Below, one piece after another: positions 23,854 to 31,869 of a stretch of DNA of 64,000 nt. How positions within the stretch are numbered: position 1 is the first letter of the stretch; each line of letters opens with the position of its first letter. Position numbers and translations under genes: made by a program. Origin of the DNA: an uncultured Rhodospirillales bacterium (GTDB lineage Bacteria; Pseudomonadota; Alphaproteobacteria; Acetobacterales; Acetobacteraceae); assembly GCA_903835235.1 (NCBI GenBank), contig CAILMF010000029.1:1-64000 (forward strand), read 5' to 3'. Under the pieces are notes generated by a model. The model ran no database searches, had not been told where the DNA came from, and saw only the letters and a list, made by a program, of their open reading frames with translations.

Positions 23854-24720
23854 TTACGCGATCTGCAGATCCTGCAATGCCGCCTCAAGCGACTGGAAGG
23901 TCGGCATCAGCCCGCTCGGCACCATCTTGCGGCCGGTCTCCACCGCCACCTGCGGCGCATTGCCGTGCAGATGCGCCACCAGCACGGCGCGGATCACCTC
24001 GAAGTAGCGGCATTCCTCATCGACCACGCCCTTCAGCCGGGCGGCCATCGGGCCCATCATGCCATAGGCCAGCAGAATGCCGAGGAAGGTGCCGACCAGC
24101 GCGCCGCCGATCATGCCGCCAAGCACCGCGGGGGGCTGATCAATGCTCGCCATGGTCTTGATGACGCCGAGCACGGCGGCGACGATGCCGAGTGCGGGCA
24201 GCGCATCCGCGATGGCCTGGATGGCGTGCGAGGGGTGCAGCTCCTCCTCCTTGATCTTCTTCAGCTCGCGCGCCATCACGTCCTCGATCTGGTGCGGGTC
24301 GTCGGCGTTCATGCCGACCATGCGCAGGTAGTCGCAGATCAGGTGGACCGCATGGTGGTCCTTGGCGATGCGCGGGAACTTGGTGAAGGCGGGGCTTTCC
24401 TCCGGCTTTTCGATGTGGGTTTCCAGCGCCATGGCGCCCTTGGTCTGCGCCAGGCGGACGAAGAAGTAGAGCAGGCTCAGCATCTCCAGGTAGTCCACCT
24501 TGCTGTAGCGGGCGCCCTTGATGAGTTTGCCGAAGCCGCCGAGCGTATGTTTGATGTCGTGGATGCTGTTGGACATGATGAAGCTGCCGATGGCGGCGCC
24601 ACCGATGGTGATCATCTCGTGCGGCAGCGAATGCAGGATGATGTCGAACTTGCCGCCGGCCATGATGTAGCCGCCGAAGACGCAGACCAGCAGGAAGATC
24701 AGGCCGCCTATCGTCGTCAT
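23854..24720 (-). CDS. motA: Flagellar motor stator protein MotA
   Basis: MotA, with MotB, forms the proton-driven stator of the flagellar motor in the inner membrane. The 288-residue protein has the four-helix layout: helix 1 TTIGGLIFLLVCVFGGYIMA, helix 2 around EMITIGGAAIGSFIMSN, and a large cytoplasmic loop with HIEKPEESPAFTKFPRIA and DHHAVHLICDYLRM. Helices 3-4 include ADALPALGIVAAVLGVIKTM with the conserved prolines, and GMIGGALVGTFLGILLAYGM. The start overlaps the motB stop as ATGA. No other flagellar gene is in the window. Confidence 0.95.
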   Translation of the reverse strand: MTTIGGLIFLLVCVFGGYIMAGGKFDIILHSLPHEMITIGGAAIGSFIMSNSIHDIKHTLGGFGKLIKGARYSKVDYLEMLSLLYFFVRLAQTKGAMALETHIEKPEESPAFTKFPRIAKDHHAVHLICDYLRMVGMNADDPHQIEDVMARELKKIKEEELHPSHAIQAIADALPALGIVAAVLGVIKTMASIDQPPAVLGGMIGGALVGTFLGILLAYGMMGPMAARLKGVVDEECRYFEVIRAVLVAHLHGNAPQVAVETGRKMVPSGLMPTFQSLEAALQDLQIA

Positions 24721-25919
24721 GGCTGGCTCTCCGTCGGCGCCATGCGCAGCAGGGTGATGGCGACGCGGCGATTGCCGGCATTGCCGGGGTCGGCGGGCAG
24801 CAGCGGCTCACGCTCGGCGTAGCCGGAGACGCTGCGCAGCCGGGCCGGGTTGACCCCGTTCTCCACCAGCAGGCGGCGCACCGCATTGGCGCGGTCGGCC
24901 GAGAGGTCCCAGTTGCTCCGGCCCTCGCCGCGGAACGGCGAGCTGTCGGTATGGCCGGCGATGGCCAGGCCATTGGGCAGCCGCGCCGTCACCTGCGCCA
25001 CCTTCAGGATCAGCGCGCGGGCGCGGTCGTTCGGCACGGCGGAGGAAAGCGGGAACATCGCCTGGCGATCGGCGTCGATCAGCTGGATGCGCAAGCCCTC
25101 CGGCACCTGTTCCACCCGCAGCTGGCGGGCCAGGTCGGCCAAGGCGGGGTCGTTGGCCACGGCGGCGCGCAGCTCCTCGGCGGCCTGCTCGAAGGCGGCG
25201 CGCTCGCGGCGGCCGAGTTCGGCGCGCAGCGCGGCATCGGCCAGCCGGGCGGCCTCCACCGCCTGAGCATCCCCCCGGAGGGCCGCCTGGGCCTGACCGG
25301 ATTGCAGCTCGCCGCGCTGCTGTTCGCCGGCGCGGGCCTCGCCGCTGCGGCGCTCCCCGGCGCGGAGCTGGCCGGATTGCAGCTCTCCGGCCTGGGCTGG
25401 GCCGCCTTGCCCCAACCGCCCGGCGGCCGAGCCGGTCAGCGCCTGTTCCGCGGTCAACGGCGCGGCGCCGGCGGGCGGGCGGGGCGGGCCATTGGTCAGG
25501 CCGAGCGAGCTGGCCGGACGCTCCTCGGAGGTGGGCAGCTGTGGCACCGGCTCGGCCGGGCCTTCGCTCTCCTCCTCATCCACGTCCACCCGCACCGGGG
25601 CGGGGCCGCGTTCCACCCGCAGCGCGCCGCTGTCGCTGGCCATGTTGCCGGCGGAGTTGACGGTACGGCCGCCGAAGGGCTGGCCGGTGCCGGTCTGGCT
25701 GCGGCCGAGCACGTTGGAGGGGGCGAAATAATCGGCCAGGCCGCGGCGCTGTTCCTCCGTGGTGGCGTTGAGCAGCCACATCAACAGGAAGAAGGCCATC
25801 ATCGCCGTGACGAAGTCGGCATAGGCGACCTTCCAGGCGCCGCCATGGTGGCCACCCTCGACCACCTCCTCCTTCTTGATGACGATGTTGACGCCTTCGC
25901 GCTTGCCCTTGCCCGCCAT
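24717..25919 (-). CDS. motB: Flagellar motor stator protein MotB with repeat-rich linker
   Basis: A 400-residue stator subunit. The single membrane helix VAYADFVTAMMAFFLLMWLL carries the conserved proton-carrying aspartate. The C-terminal OmpA-like peptidoglycan-binding domain includes LAIAGHTDSSPFRGEGRSNW, DLSADRANAVRRLLVENGV and RVAITLLRM. Between them lies a long acidic then repetitive linker, in which six-residue units of the type GELQSGQ, AGERRSGE and AGEQQRGE recur (25290-25400). Family members often have shorter linkers. ATG 25919 fits the basic N terminus AGKGKREGVNIVIKKEE. A CtrA-like site lies upstream. Confidence 0.95.
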   Translation of the reverse strand: MAGKGKREGVNIVIKKEEVVEGGHHGGAWKVAYADFVTAMMAFFLLMWLLNATTEEQRRGLADYFAPSNVLGRSQTGTGQPFGGRTVNSAGNMASDSGALRVERGPAPVRVDVDEEESEGPAEPVPQLPTSEERPASSLGLTNGPPRPPAGAAPLTAEQALTGSAAGRLGQGGPAQAGELQSGQLRAGERRSGEARAGEQQRGELQSGQAQAALRGDAQAVEAARLADAALRAELGRRERAAFEQAAEELRAAVANDPALADLARQLRVEQVPEGLRIQLIDADRQAMFPLSSAVPNDRARALILKVAQVTARLPNGLAIAGHTDSSPFRGEGRSNWDLSADRANAVRRLLVENGVNPARLRSVSGYAEREPLLPADPGNAGNRRVAITLLRMAPTESQP

Positions 25920-25983
25920 TGCCTTGTGCCACCCACCGGCGCCCGTCCTGGGCTGCCCGGGCCGCACCCTGCCTCGGCTGGGC

Positions 25984-25998
25984 TTAACCCGGCCCTAA
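25984..25998. promoter_or_regulatory. CtrA-like binding site upstream of motB
   Basis: TTAAcccggccCTAA has the TTAA-N7-TTAA layout of CtrA sites with one mismatch. It is centred in the perfect palindrome GGCTTAacccggcccTAAGCC (25981-26001), about 65 bases upstream of motB. CtrA controls motility genes in many alphaproteobacteria. The assignment is inference from pattern and position. Confidence 0.45.
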
Positions 25999-26078
25999 GC
26001 CGGGCGGCCGGTCACGCCGCCGAGAGGCGCGTTGTCGTGAGCCGACAGGCGCCGGCGGATGGGGCATGCAGCAGGCCA

Positions 26079-27797
26079 ATGGTGGATACAGACACGGCGA
26101 CTGTGCGGCGGCCGGGCCCGCTGCTGCCTGCGCGCCAGGCGCAGGAGGCGGCGCCGCGCGTGCCATTGGCCCACCCCTGGCCGGCGCTGGCCGTGCTGCT
26201 GGGCCGGCCCGGCACCGCCGAGGTGAGCCGCGACGGCCTGGTGTTGCTGTTCCTGCTAGGGGCGGCGCTGGTCCTGCGGGCCAGCGGCTTCCTGCCTTCC
26301 GTCATCAACCCGGATGAAAGCCTGTATGCCGTGCAGGCCCAGGCCTGGCTGCGCGGCGGCTGGCCCTATGTGGCGGTGTGGGACATGCACCCGGTGGGTG
26401 CGCCGGCGCTGTTCACGGCCACCTTCGCGCTGTTCGGCGAAAGCCTGGCCAGCCTGCGGCTGCTGGGGGTGCTGGCGGTGGCGGCCACCGGCTTTGCGCT
26501 GCATCGGGGCGTGCGGGCCGCCGGCGCGGGCCGGGCCACCGGGCTGGCGGCCGGGCTGGCCTATGTGGCCTGCTCGGCCCTGCTGGACGGGCTGGCGACC
26601 AATACGGAAATCCTGCTGGCGCCCTTCGTCGCCGGGGCCATGGCGCTGGGGCTGGGCGCCACGCGGCGGGCGCTGCGCCAGGGGCCGGGGCACGGGGAGG
26701 GCCAGGGCCAGGGATTGGGCCAGGGCCAGGGCCAGGGGCGGGGGCAGGGCCAGGGGTTGGGCCAAGCGCCGGGGCTGGGCGTGGTGCTGGGCGCCGGCCT
26801 GCTGGTGGGCCTGGCGCTGGTGATCAAGCCGGTGGTGTTGCCGCTGGGCTGCCTGGTGTTCCTGGTGCTGGTGGTGCCGGGGCTGTGGCAGCGCCTGCTG
26901 GGCTGGCGCCGGCTGGCCCGGCTGGCGCTGGCCTATGCCGCCGCCTGCGCCGCGCCGGGGGTGCTGGTGGCGCTGGTCTATGCGCTGCGGGGCGACTGGG
27001 CGGCCTTTCTGGACGGCAACCTGCTGGCGCCGCTGCGCTATGCCGGCATGGGGGTGCCGCTGGCCCAGGCCATGCGGCTGAGCCTGGCGGCGGCGGCAAC
27101 GCTGGTGCTGCCGCTGCTGCTGGGGCTGGGCGTGCTGCTGCCGCGCCGCCGGCCGCGCCAGGCCGAGACCTGGCTGGCCCGGGCCGGCCTGGCCTGGCTG
27201 TGCGCCGGCGGCCTGGCGGTGGGGCTGCCGGGGATGTATTTTTCGCACTACTTCCTGCTGCTGCTGCCGCCGATCTGCCTGCTGGCGGCGCTGGGGGCAC
27301 GGCGCCTGGCGCGGCTGGCGCGGCCCGGCGTGGTGCTGGCGGCCTTCATCGGCATGTTCGGCGTGCTGGCGCTGCAGGCCTGGTGCATGGTGGTGCTGCC
27401 GCGGCTGGAACACGGCATTGGCCTGCGCCTGCCGGACCCGCCGCAGCGGGTGGCGGCGGCGCTGAACGCGGCGCTGCGGCCGGGCGAGACCATCTTCGTG
27501 GTGAACTGGCAGCCGCTGCTGTACTTTCTGACCCGGACCGTGCCGCCAACCCGCTACGTGATGCCGAGCCAGCTGACCGGGCGTTTCGCCGCCGTGACCG
27601 GCATTGATGCCGCGGCCGAGCTGGCGCGGATACTGGCGACGCGGCCGCGCTTCATCGTGCTGGACAGCGGGCATTGGGGCCATGTGCAGCCGGCGGCGCA
27701 GGCCATGGTGACCCGGGTGCTGGAGCAGGACTACGTGCAGCATGGCCAGATGCCCGGCGAGGATGGCTCCACCGTGGAGCTGTGGCGGCTGCGCTAG
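26079..27797 (+). CDS. GT39/ArnT-like membrane glycosyltransferase
   Basis: A 572-residue polytopic membrane enzyme of the dolichyl-phosphate-mannose/ArnT type (glycosyltransferase family 39). It probably moves a sugar from a polyprenyl-phosphate carrier to a periplasmic acceptor. The first periplasmic loop has the acidic motif INPDESLYAVQAQAWLRGGW and WDMHPVGAPALFTATFALFG, typical of the catalytic region. Many hydrophobic helices follow, and the C-terminal soluble domain begins near LPDPPQRVAAALNAAL. Between two helices lies a Gly-Gln tract (26695-26765) encoded by a 6-base microsatellite. ATG 26079 was chosen as the first methionine after a non-homologous stretch. Divergent from motB. Confidence 0.85.
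   Translation: MVDTDTATVRRPGPLLPARQAQEAAPRVPLAHPWPALAVLLGRPGTAEVSRDGLVLLFLLGAALVLRASGFLPSVINPDESLYAVQAQAWLRGGWPYVAVWDMHPVGAPALFTATFALFGESLASLRLLGVLAVAATGFALHRGVRAAGAGRATGLAAGLAYVACSALLDGLATNTEILLAPFVAGAMALGLGATRRALRQGPGHGEGQGQGLGQGQGQGRGQGQGLGQAPGLGVVLGAGLLVGLALVIKPVVLPLGCLVFLVLVVPGLWQRLLGWRRLARLALAYAAACAAPGVLVALVYALRGDWAAFLDGNLLAPLRYAGMGVPLAQAMRLSLAAAATLVLPLLLGLGVLLPRRRPRQAETWLARAGLAWLCAGGLAVGLPGMYFSHYFLLLLPPICLLAALGARRLARLARPGVVLAAFIGMFGVLALQAWCMVVLPRLEHGIGLRLPDPPQRVAAALNAALRPGETIFVVNWQPLLYFLTRTVPPTRYVMPSQLTGRFAAVTGIDAAAELARILATRPRFIVLDSGHWGHVQPAAQAMVTRVLEQDYVQHGQMPGEDGSTVELWRLR
26695..26765. repeat. In-frame GGGCCA microsatellite in the GT39 gene
   Basis: About twelve imperfect 6-base units of the type (G)GGCCA(G) encode a Gly-Gln tract (GQGQGLGQGQGQGRGQGQGL). 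The unit is a multiple of three, so copy-number change would alter loop length without shifting the frame. Confidence 0.85.
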
Positions 27798-27810
27798 AAG
27801 TATTTGAATC

Positions 27811-27860
27811 CAGAGCAAGAAATCCGTTCTGATGATTCCATCAGAACGGATATTGCTCTG
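27811..27860. repeat. Long palindromic element, copy 1
   Basis: Outer arms CAGAGCAA (27811-27818) and TTGCTCTG (27853-27860) flank a perfect 13-base inverted repeat, ATCCGTTCTGATG (27822-27834) and CATCAGAACGGAT (27839-27851), with loop ATTC. The AGAGCA...TGCTCT framing is typical of dispersed palindromic elements in alphaproteobacterial intergenic DNA. It begins 13 bases after the GT39 stop and could also end transcription. Confidence 0.8.
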
Positions 27861-27881
27861 AGCGGTGGAACTGGGGCGGCG

Positions 27882-27927
27882 AGAGCATTATGCGTTCGGC
27901 TGGAATCATCTGAACGCTTGTTGCCCT
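27882..27927. repeat. Diverged palindromic element, copy 2
   Basis: AGAGCA (27882-27887), stem GCGTTC (27892-27897) and GAACGC (27912-27917), an inner GGAATCATCTGAACG that echoes copy 1, and TTGCCCT (27921-27927). It looks like a decayed second copy of the element 22 bases upstream. Confidence 0.6.
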
Positions 27928-27990
27928 GGGCGTCGAAGCCGGCGACGTCACGCTCGAGGCTCCAGCGCCATCGCTTGTGATTCGTGCATT

Positions 27991-28007
27991 CGCACAATAT
28001 TTGTGCG
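27991..28007. promoter_or_regulatory. Palindrome upstream of the peptide ABC operon
   Basis: CGCACAAtatTTGTGCG is a perfect 7-base inverted repeat with a 3-base centre in a locally AT-richer stretch, 184-200 bases before the binding-protein start. It is a plausible operator or promoter element. The regulator is unknown. Confidence 0.4.
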
Positions 28008-28190
28008 GTTGGATTGGGGGGGATGGCGCTGCCGGGGGCTGGCGTTCCGGCTACCGGGCCAGGGGCGGTGCCGCCCGGCGGGCCGCCACGGCGCGCGCAG
28101 GCATTTGCCCTGCACTGGCATGGGCCTTGCAGCCTCGGCCCCTGTCGCGCCCGGTACAACCCGGCCGATTGCCTGGGAGCCCTTGATCCG

Positions 28191-29810
28191 ATGACCTTCC
28201 GCCGCACCCTTATGGCCGCCTGCACGGCGCTGTCCCTTGCCCTTGGTTGGCAGGGGTCCGCACAGGCCCAGGGCACCATCCGCATCGGCATGACCGCCGC
28301 GGATATTCCGCTGACCCATGGCCAGCCCGACCAGGGCTTCGAGGGCAACCGCTTCACCGGTATCCCGCTGTTCAACGCGCTGATCGCCTTCGACCTGTCG
28401 CGGGCCGACCGGCCGACGCCGCTGGTGCCTGGCCTGGCCACCGAATGGGCGGTGGACGCCAACAACCGAACCCGCTGGGTGTTCAAGCTGCGCCCGGGCG
28501 TCACCTTCCATGACGGCAGCCCGTTCAACGCCGATGCCGTGGTGTGGAACGTGCGCAAGGTGCTGGACCGCGACGCGCCGCAGTATGACCCGCGCCAGGT
28601 CGGCCTGACCGCCACGCGCATGCCGGCGCTGCGCAGCGCCGAGAAGATCGACGACCTGACGGTGGCGCTGATCACCAGCGAGCCCGACAGCTTCCTGCCC
28701 TACAACCTGACCAACCTGTTCATGGCCAGCCCGGTGCATTGGGCGGCGCTGCGGGCGCAGCACCCGACCGCCGAGGCGGCGTGGAACGCCTTTGCCGCCA
28801 ATCCCTCGGGCACCGGGCCGTTCCGCATGACGCGCTTCGTCCCGCGCGAGCGCGCCGAATATGCCCGCTTCGAGAACTACTGGGACACCAAGGCCAAGGC
28901 GGATCGCATCATCCTGCTGCCGATCCCCGACGCCAATGCCCGCACCGCCGCGCTGCTGGGCGGCCAGGTGGACTGGATCGAGGCACCTTCCCCCGACACC
29001 GTGCCGCAGCTGCGCAGCCGCGGCTTCCAGATCACCCAGAACGTGCAGCCGCATTTCTGGCCCTGGCAGCCCTGCTTCGCCGCCGGCAGCCCGCTGGCCG
29101 ATGTGCGCATCCGCCGCGCGCTGAACCTGGGCGTGGACCGCGAGGGGCTGAAGCAGCTGCTCGGCGGCTTCATGGTGCCGGCGCAGGGCACGGTGCAGCC
29201 GGGCCACCCCTGGTGGGGCAACCCCAGCTTCCACATCCGCACCGACAAGCGTGAGGCCGTGCGCTTGCTGGCCGAGGCCGGCTATGGCCCGAACCGCCCC
29301 GTGACCATCAAGGTGCAGATCAGCGCGAGCGGCTCCGGCCAGATGCAGCCGCTGGCGATGAACGAGTACATCCAGCAGGAGCTGAAGCCGCTGGGCGTCA
29401 ACATCGAGTTCGACGTGGTGGATTGGAACGCGCTGTTCGGCAACTGGCGCCAGGGCTGCACCGCCGCCTCGGCGCGCGGCGCGCATGCGATCAACGTCTC
29501 GATCTCCACCATGGACCCGTTCTTCGCCCTGGCCCGCTTCTACGACAGCCGCATGGCGCCGCCGGCCAGCAACAACTGGGGCTTCTTCAACGACCCGCGC
29601 TTCGACGAGATGATCCGCGTGGCCCGCACCACCTTCGAGCCCGCCGCGCGTGATGCCGCGTTGGCCCGCCTGCACGCCGCCGGCGTGGAGGAAGCGCTGT
29701 TCATCTGGTTCGCGCATGACGTCTCGCCGCGCGCGATGTCCCCGCGGATCCAGGGCTACGTCCAGCCGCAGAGCTGGTTCGTCGATCTGCGACTGCCCTA
29801 TATCCAATGA
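28191..29810 (+). CDS. Peptide/nickel-type ABC transporter substrate-binding protein
   Basis: A 539-residue periplasmic binding protein of family 5 (SBP_bac_5). A signal peptide (TFRRTLMAACTALSLALGWQ, cleaved near SAQAQ) precedes IRIGMTAADIPLTHGQ. The family motif WVFKLRPGVTFHDGSPFNAD leads on to VVWNVRKVLD, NPSGTGPFRMTRFVPRERAE and ARFENYWDTKAKADRIILLP. Then come VRIRRALNLGVDREGLKQLL and the C-terminal WGFFNDPRFDEMIRVARTTF. Members bind oligopeptides, dipeptides, glutathione or opines. The stop overlaps the first permease start as ATGA. Confidence 0.94.
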   Translation: MTFRRTLMAACTALSLALGWQGSAQAQGTIRIGMTAADIPLTHGQPDQGFEGNRFTGIPLFNALIAFDLSRADRPTPLVPGLATEWAVDANNRTRWVFKLRPGVTFHDGSPFNADAVVWNVRKVLDRDAPQYDPRQVGLTATRMPALRSAEKIDDLTVALITSEPDSFLPYNLTNLFMASPVHWAALRAQHPTAEAAWNAFAANPSGTGPFRMTRFVPRERAEYARFENYWDTKAKADRIILLPIPDANARTAALLGGQVDWIEAPSPDTVPQLRSRGFQITQNVQPHFWPWQPCFAAGSPLADVRIRRALNLGVDREGLKQLLGGFMVPAQGTVQPGHPWWGNPSFHIRTDKREAVRLLAEAGYGPNRPVTIKVQISASGSGQMQPLAMNEYIQQELKPLGVNIEFDVVDWNALFGNWRQGCTAASARGAHAINVSISTMDPFFALARFYDSRMAPPASNNWGFFNDPRFDEMIRVARTTFEPAARDAALARLHAAGVEEALFIWFAHDVSPRAMSPRIQGYVQPQSWFVDLRLPYIQ

Positions 29811-30760
29811 TCCTTTATCTGATCCGGCGGGCGCTCTACGCCATTCCCATTGCGCTCGCCGTCGGCTTCGTCTGCTTCATGCTGGTGCAGATCGCGCCGG
29901 GGGACCCGATCAACGCGATCGTGCCCCCGGATGCCCCCGGCGACGTGGTGGAGCAGGTCCGCCGCGACTACGGGCTAGACAAGCCGTTGCCGGTGCAGTT
30001 CGGCCTGTGGCTGTTCAAGGTGGTGCAGGGCGACCTCGGCCGCTCGCTGGCCACCGGGCGCAGTGTGTGGTCCGACCTAAGCACCGCCATCGGCAATACG
30101 CTGATGCTGGCCTGCTGCGCCTCCCTGGTCGGCTTCATCATGGGCTGCACCCTGGGCGGGCTGGCCGGCACGTTCCGGGGAACGCTGCTGGACCGCTTTG
30201 CCACCGGCATTGCGGTGGCCGGCGTCTCGGTGCCGCACTACTGGCTCGGCATGGTCATGGTGGTGATCTTCTCGGTGCAGCTGAACTGGCTGCCGGCGAT
30301 GGGCGCCGGTCCCGGCGGTTCCTCCGACTGGGCCTGGGACTGGGAGCATTTTCAGTTCCTGGTGCTGCCGACGATCACCCTCAGCGTGATCCCGACCGGC
30401 ATTGTCACGCGCACCGTGCGCGGCATCGTCGCCGAGATCATGAACCAGGAATTCGTCGTGGCCCTGCGCGGCAAGGGGCTGACCACCTTCCAGGTCTTCC
30501 TGCACGTGGTGAAGAACGCGGCGCCGAATGCGCTGGCGGTCATCGGCCTGCAACTGGGCTACCTGATGGGCGGCTCCATCCTGGTGGAGACGGTGTTCTC
30601 CTGGCCCGGCACCGGGCTGCTGCTGAACAGTGCCATCTTCCAGCGCGACCTGCCGGTGTTGCAGGGCACCATCCTGGTGCTGGCGATGTTCTTCGTCGCG
30701 CTGAACCTGATCGTCGACCTCATCCAGGCCGCCCTCGACCCACGGATCAAGCGCGCATGA
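29807..30760 (+). CDS. ABC transporter permease, DppB/GsiC type
   Basis: A 317-residue inner-membrane permease with six helices. It begins LYLIRRALYAIPIALAVGFV and has the DppB hallmark LDKPLPVQFGLWLFKVVQGD LGRS. The EAA-type loop for the ATPase is FVVALRGKGLTTFQVFLHVV followed by KNAAPNALAVIGLQLGYLMG. The segment ILVETVFSWPGTGLLL is conserved in the family. It overlaps the binding-protein gene and the second permease gene by four bases each, so the three are one operon. Confidence 0.94.
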   Translation: MILYLIRRALYAIPIALAVGFVCFMLVQIAPGDPINAIVPPDAPGDVVEQVRRDYGLDKPLPVQFGLWLFKVVQGDLGRSLATGRSVWSDLSTAIGNTLMLACCASLVGFIMGCTLGGLAGTFRGTLLDRFATGIAVAGVSVPHYWLGMVMVVIFSVQLNWLPAMGAGPGGSSDWAWDWEHFQFLVLPTITLSVIPTGIVTRTVRGIVAEIMNQEFVVALRGKGLTTFQVFLHVVKNAAPNALAVIGLQLGYLMGGSILVETVFSWPGTGLLLNSAIFQRDLPVLQGTILVLAMFFVALNLIVDLIQAALDPRIKRA

Positions 30761-31653
30761 GCACGGCAGCGGAAGCGGAACTCGCCATCCAGGCGAAGGC
30801 GACGCTGGCCAAGGGCCAGGGTTATTGGGCCGGGGTGTTCAAGCGGGTGCGGCGAGACCCGGTGACGCTGGTCTGCGCCGGCATCCTGCTCATCATGTTC
30901 CTGGCCATTCTGTTCGCGCCGCTGCTGGCGCCGCATGACCCCTACCAGGGCAGCATGATCCGCCGGCTGCGCGGCCTGCAGACGGCTGGCTACCCGCTGG
31001 GCACCGACGAGCTGGGCCGCGACATGGTGACGCGCCTGCTCTACGGCGGGCGACTGAGCTGGTTCATGGGCATCGTCCCGGTCGTGCTGGCCTTCTTCAT
31101 CGGGACCACGCTGGGCGTTACCGCGGGGTACATGGGCGGCAAGGTCAACATGATGATCATGCGGACCACCGACGTGTTTTATGCGTTTCCGTCCGTGCTG
31201 CTGGCGGTGGCCATCTCCGGCGCGTTGGGGGCAGGTATCATCAACGCCATCCTGGCGCTGACCTTGGTGTTCATCCCGCAGATCATCCGCGTGGCCGAGA
31301 CGGTGACGCAGGGGGTGCGCAACCTTGACTTCGTCGATGCGGCGCGGTCCTCGGGCGCCTCGGGCTTCACCATCGTGCGGGTGCATGTGCTGGGCAACGT
31401 GTTGGGGCCGATTTTTGTGTACGCCACCAACCTGATCAGCGTGTGCATGATCCTGGCGAGTGGGCTGAGCTTCCTCGGCCTGGGCACCAAGCCGCCGGAG
31501 CCGGAATGGGGGCTGATGCTGAACACGCTGCGCACCGCGATCTACGTGCAGCCCTGGGTGGCGGTGCTGCCGGGCGCCTGCATCTTCGTGACCAGCATCT
31601 GCTTCAACCTGCTGAGTGACGGGCTGCGCCAGGCGATGGATGTCAAGGGCTGA
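30757..31653 (+). CDS. ABC transporter permease, DppC/GsiD type
   Basis: A 298-residue inner-membrane permease. After a soluble N terminus comes VTLVCAGILLIMFLAILFAP with PHDPYQGSMIRRLRG, then the DppC motif HPLGTDELGRD-like YPLGTDELGRDMVTRLLYGG. The EAA loop DFVDAARSSGASGFTIVRVH is present, as is SFLGLGTKPPEPEWGLML. No ATP-binding subunit follows: the gene ends in a tandem hairpin repeat and the next gene is an unrelated NYN protein. The ATPases must be supplied from elsewhere. Confidence 0.94.
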   Translation: MSTAAEAELAIQAKATLAKGQGYWAGVFKRVRRDPVTLVCAGILLIMFLAILFAPLLAPHDPYQGSMIRRLRGLQTAGYPLGTDELGRDMVTRLLYGGRLSWFMGIVPVVLAFFIGTTLGVTAGYMGGKVNMMIMRTTDVFYAFPSVLLAVAISGALGAGIINAILALTLVFIPQIIRVAETVTQGVRNLDFVDAARSSGASGFTIVRVHVLGNVLGPIFVYATNLISVCMILASGLSFLGLGTKPPEPEWGLMLNTLRTAIYVQPWVAVLPGACIFVTSICFNLLSDGLRQAMDVKG

Positions 31654-31834
31654 GGCCCTTGTCATCCATCGCTGCGTTTTCCCGCCCACCTTGCGGCGGG
31701 ACGGATGTGAAGGGCTGAGGCCCTTGTCATCCATCGCTGCGTTTTCCCGCCCGCCTGGGGCGGGACGGACGTGAAGGGCTGAGGCCCTTGTCATCCATCG
31801 CTGCGTTGGTTTGCCCGCCTGCGGCGGGAAGGCT
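31633..31834. repeat. Three tandem 64-65-base hairpin repeats at the end of the ABC operon
   Basis: The unit centre aagggcTGAGgccctt occurs at 31645-31660, 31710-31725 and 31774-31789, each followed by gtcatccatcgctgcg and a cccgcc...ggcggg inverted repeat. The first copy includes the last codons and the stop of the permease gene. Its stem extends to GCGATGGATGtCAAGGGC paired with GCCCTTGtCATCCATCGC. Copies 2 and 3 keep the hairpin head. Probable transcription-termination or mRNA-protecting array. Confidence 0.85.
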
Positions 31835-31869
31835 AACGCCGGCCCGTCCGCCCTGCTATCGTTGCCGGC

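Larger units (their letters stand above)
27798..28190. other. 393-base intergenic region with palindromic elements
   Basis: No gene is seen. It holds two related palindromic elements (27811-27860 and 27882-27927), a third palindrome (27991-28007), and presumably the promoter of the peptide ABC operon. The stretch 27928-27980, read on the minus strand, encodes RWRWSLERDVAGFDAQGN and may be a remnant of a coding sequence, without start or recognisable family. Confidence 0.5.

Noticed and set aside
24951-26078. An open frame upstream of and joined to the GT39 gene
   Set aside because: It runs antisense to motB and has low-complexity composition. The GT39-like sequence begins at 26079.
27928-27985. 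Transposase remnant in the GT39-ABC intergenic region
   Set aside because: A short minus-strand peptide looks protein-like but no transposase motif, ends or target duplication could be seen.
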